Below are positions 11,401 through 14,400 of a DNA stretch of 16,426 nucleotides, one piece after another (the first letter of the stretch is position 1; every line of letters begins with the position of its first letter). The notes below the pieces were generated by a model. It made no database searches, had not been told where the DNA came from, and saw nothing but the letters and a program-made list of their open reading frames with translations. This DNA is from Baffinella frigidus (lineage: Eukaryota; Cryptophyceae; Cryptomonadales; Baffinellaceae): assembly GCA_026770585.1 (NCBI GenBank), contig MU646306.1:1327335-1343760 (forward strand), in the 5' to 3' direction. Position numbers and translations under genes: made by a program.

Positions 11401-14400
11401 TTGTCGTTGAAGGCGTTGCTCCGCAGCTGCGCCAGGTGCGAGAGCGGCTCGAACCTGCCACCAAAAAAACGGCAGGTCACACACCGTAATTCAAAGTCGA
11501 GGCTGACCCACAGGCGCGAGAGTCTGACCCACAGGCGCGAGAGAGGCTCGAACCTGAACGCAAATCGCCGTTACATCAGTTGCATAACGTTACATGCATT
11601 TTGAGGGTTCAGGGTTGAGGGTTGAAGGTTGGAAGCATTGCTTCTCAGCTGTGCAAGGTGCGAGAGTGGCTCGAACCAGACACCAACCCACGCCAGGTAA
11701 ATAAATCAGAATGCAAGGTTGAGGCACCCTCCTTTTAAATGGGTTTCCTGGAACGAATGAAACCCCCCCCCCCTTGAGAATGGTTGCACATGACGTTTCA
11801 ACTTGCTGGTCACGTGCCGGTCGCATCCACAGGAACAATGCATGCCAAATGGCTCCAGTGTTAAAGAAACAATGCATGCCAAATGGCTCCAGTGTAAAAG
11901 CCAAGTGCCTCCAGTGTAAATGCGGGCGTTACTTGTCCGACGGGTCGGCCTCGATTGCCCGCTGGAGAAGAGACATCGCATCGCCATGCTGCGCCCATCA
12001 AATCCCGCACCACGGTTAGAGCCGTGCCCACACACTTCTTCCCCCACACCAATCTACACATGGTACACGTTGACGGTTCTGGTGGGAATGTGCAGAGGCA
12101 TCGCATAGCCGTGCTGCTCCTCCGCCCCCCCCCCTACTGCTGCTCCCCCGCCCCCCTCCCTACCACGGTAAGCGCCGTGCGCACTGATTTGGGCAGGCCC
12201 AGTACCAAAAATCGCTTGGTGCTGATTAGTCAACAGTGGTGGGTACAGGAACAGTGATAATAATGCCGAGACGGGTCCGGCATAAGGCCCATATACAACT
12301 GGATCACTCAACTTAGGGCTCGAAAATAATAATAAAGAAAAGAAAAAGAAGAAGAAGGTCCGAACACGGGACGTGCCTGCTTACGGTTCTGGTGGAAATA
12401 TGCAGAGACATGATGATCTCGCGCGCCACCCCCACCGCGGTTAGCGCCGTGCGTACTCATCTGTGCAAGCCCATCACCAAGAATCGCCTGGCACTGATTA
12501 GTTAACAGTGGTAGGTACGAACAAGGGGGACGTGCCTGCTTGCGGACGTTGCTGAGGAGGGTCGCGAGGCGGAGGAGCGAGGGGACGTGCCCAGGGTCCA
12601 GCTGTAGCGCCCGCGTCAGCAACTGCTCGGCCTGCCAACGATGATGTGTTTGCTAAGAGGTTTTGAGCCGACTAACATTGATATTTTAAGAGGGTTTGAG
12701 CCGACTGATATTGATTTGAGAACCCCAGATTCCTCTTGCGAAGAGCGCTGCGCACCGAGACATGAGTCGAGAGTGGGACGTCTCAAAGAAAAAGTGGAAC
12801 CTCCGTTAACTTAAGAAAACAGTGGACAACGCGAGACGAGACGCCCAGTCCCCACTGATCGTGTTGGACACACTCATCTTCGGTGTTGGAAACATGCGTG
12901 TTGGACGATCGAAAAAACCAGCTTCACCAGGTCAAGTTGAATACATAGCGAAGCGCTCCAGCAGCATAGCCCCCCCGGGGAGGGAGAGTGCAGGGTACAA
13001 AAGATTTGATTGGCGATGTTTTGGCAGTATCAACTTCACCAATTTGGATATACGAATCGGTATGGCAGTAGGTTACGAACCTGAGCGACGTCTTCCGCAG
13101 GGGCGAGGATCGGCGCGGTGAGGAGGAGCGCGTATCGCGAGAGCACAACTGGGTGGTCGATCCCCTCCTCCTGTGGTGGAAATTGCAAACCTGAGTCTCA
13201 GCCCAGAATAAATTGCGTTTCGCACGCCTTCCATCTACAGGATTTCTGGTACAAAACCAGGTATTGTAACCCCCTAACAGTGAGGTAAGATGAGAAATGG
13301 TAGGGAGATGGCACCACCGAATGATCGATCCCCTCCTCTTGTGGGGGAAATTGCAAACCTGAGTCTCAGCCCAGAGTATATTGTGTTTCGCAAGGCGTCC
13401 ACATGAAGGATTTCGTGTACAACAAATTGGTATTTCCCCCCCCCAAAGTGAGGTAAGCTCAGAAATGGTAGCGCGAGAGGACCACCGGGTGGTCAACGCC
13501 CAATTTGGTATCAACTTGAGAACAGTGGGACAAGGCAAGTGAGGCAGAGGTAGGAGACGGACTTCGATCGCAGCAAATTAGAGAGGAGTGGACGGACACG
13601 TGTGCCACTTTCACCCCAGTGACCGCTTTTCTGATGAACCGTAACTTCATGAATAGCCGGAATAATTCCTGAGGGAATACATGCACCAAGGCCCCCGACG
13701 CGCGGAGGGCTGTACCTCGATGGAAGACTTGAGGAGCGAACGCATTCATAGGCTAACGGACTAAAAATGGGGTAGTTAGGCCTACGCTACTGCCTACCGT
13801 AGGCCGTAGGGCTCCTATGACCAAAAAGTCCTAGGATTTTGGCCTACAGTAGGAGGTCCTAGGCAATCCCGTAGGCCTAACTACCCCATTTTTGGTCAGT
13901 TACCCTATTAGCATGTGCGGCCACGTGATAACGTGGCGGCCAAGTGGCCCTCAACCCTACACTCTAACCGCACCCTTACATGCTGGATCTGCGGTACACA
14001 CTCGTCAACGGAGCCGAAACGAGCCTGGGCTCGCCAAGTTGGTGAGACTAAATAGACTGAGACAGAGATAGAAAGATTCGGGAGATGGACCTCGATGGCA
14101 GACTTGAGGAGCGAACGGATGCGCGCTCCGCTTTCGCCCTTCGCCACCCCCTCCAGCGCATTCTCTGTCGGGTTGGCTCACTATTCCTAAGCTAACATGC
14201 TGGGTGTTTGTGGTACAAAACTGTCAACTTTAGCCTGGTCGCACCAAATCGGTGGACACACATAGACTGAGACAGATATCCCTTAAGTGGCGGACGGGTG
14301 AATATTCACCCTAACTCGCCCTAGGCAGGTCCTAGGGCCCTACCGTAGGGCGTATCAGCCTACTCGCCACTTAAGGGATAGAAAGATTCGGGAGATGGAC

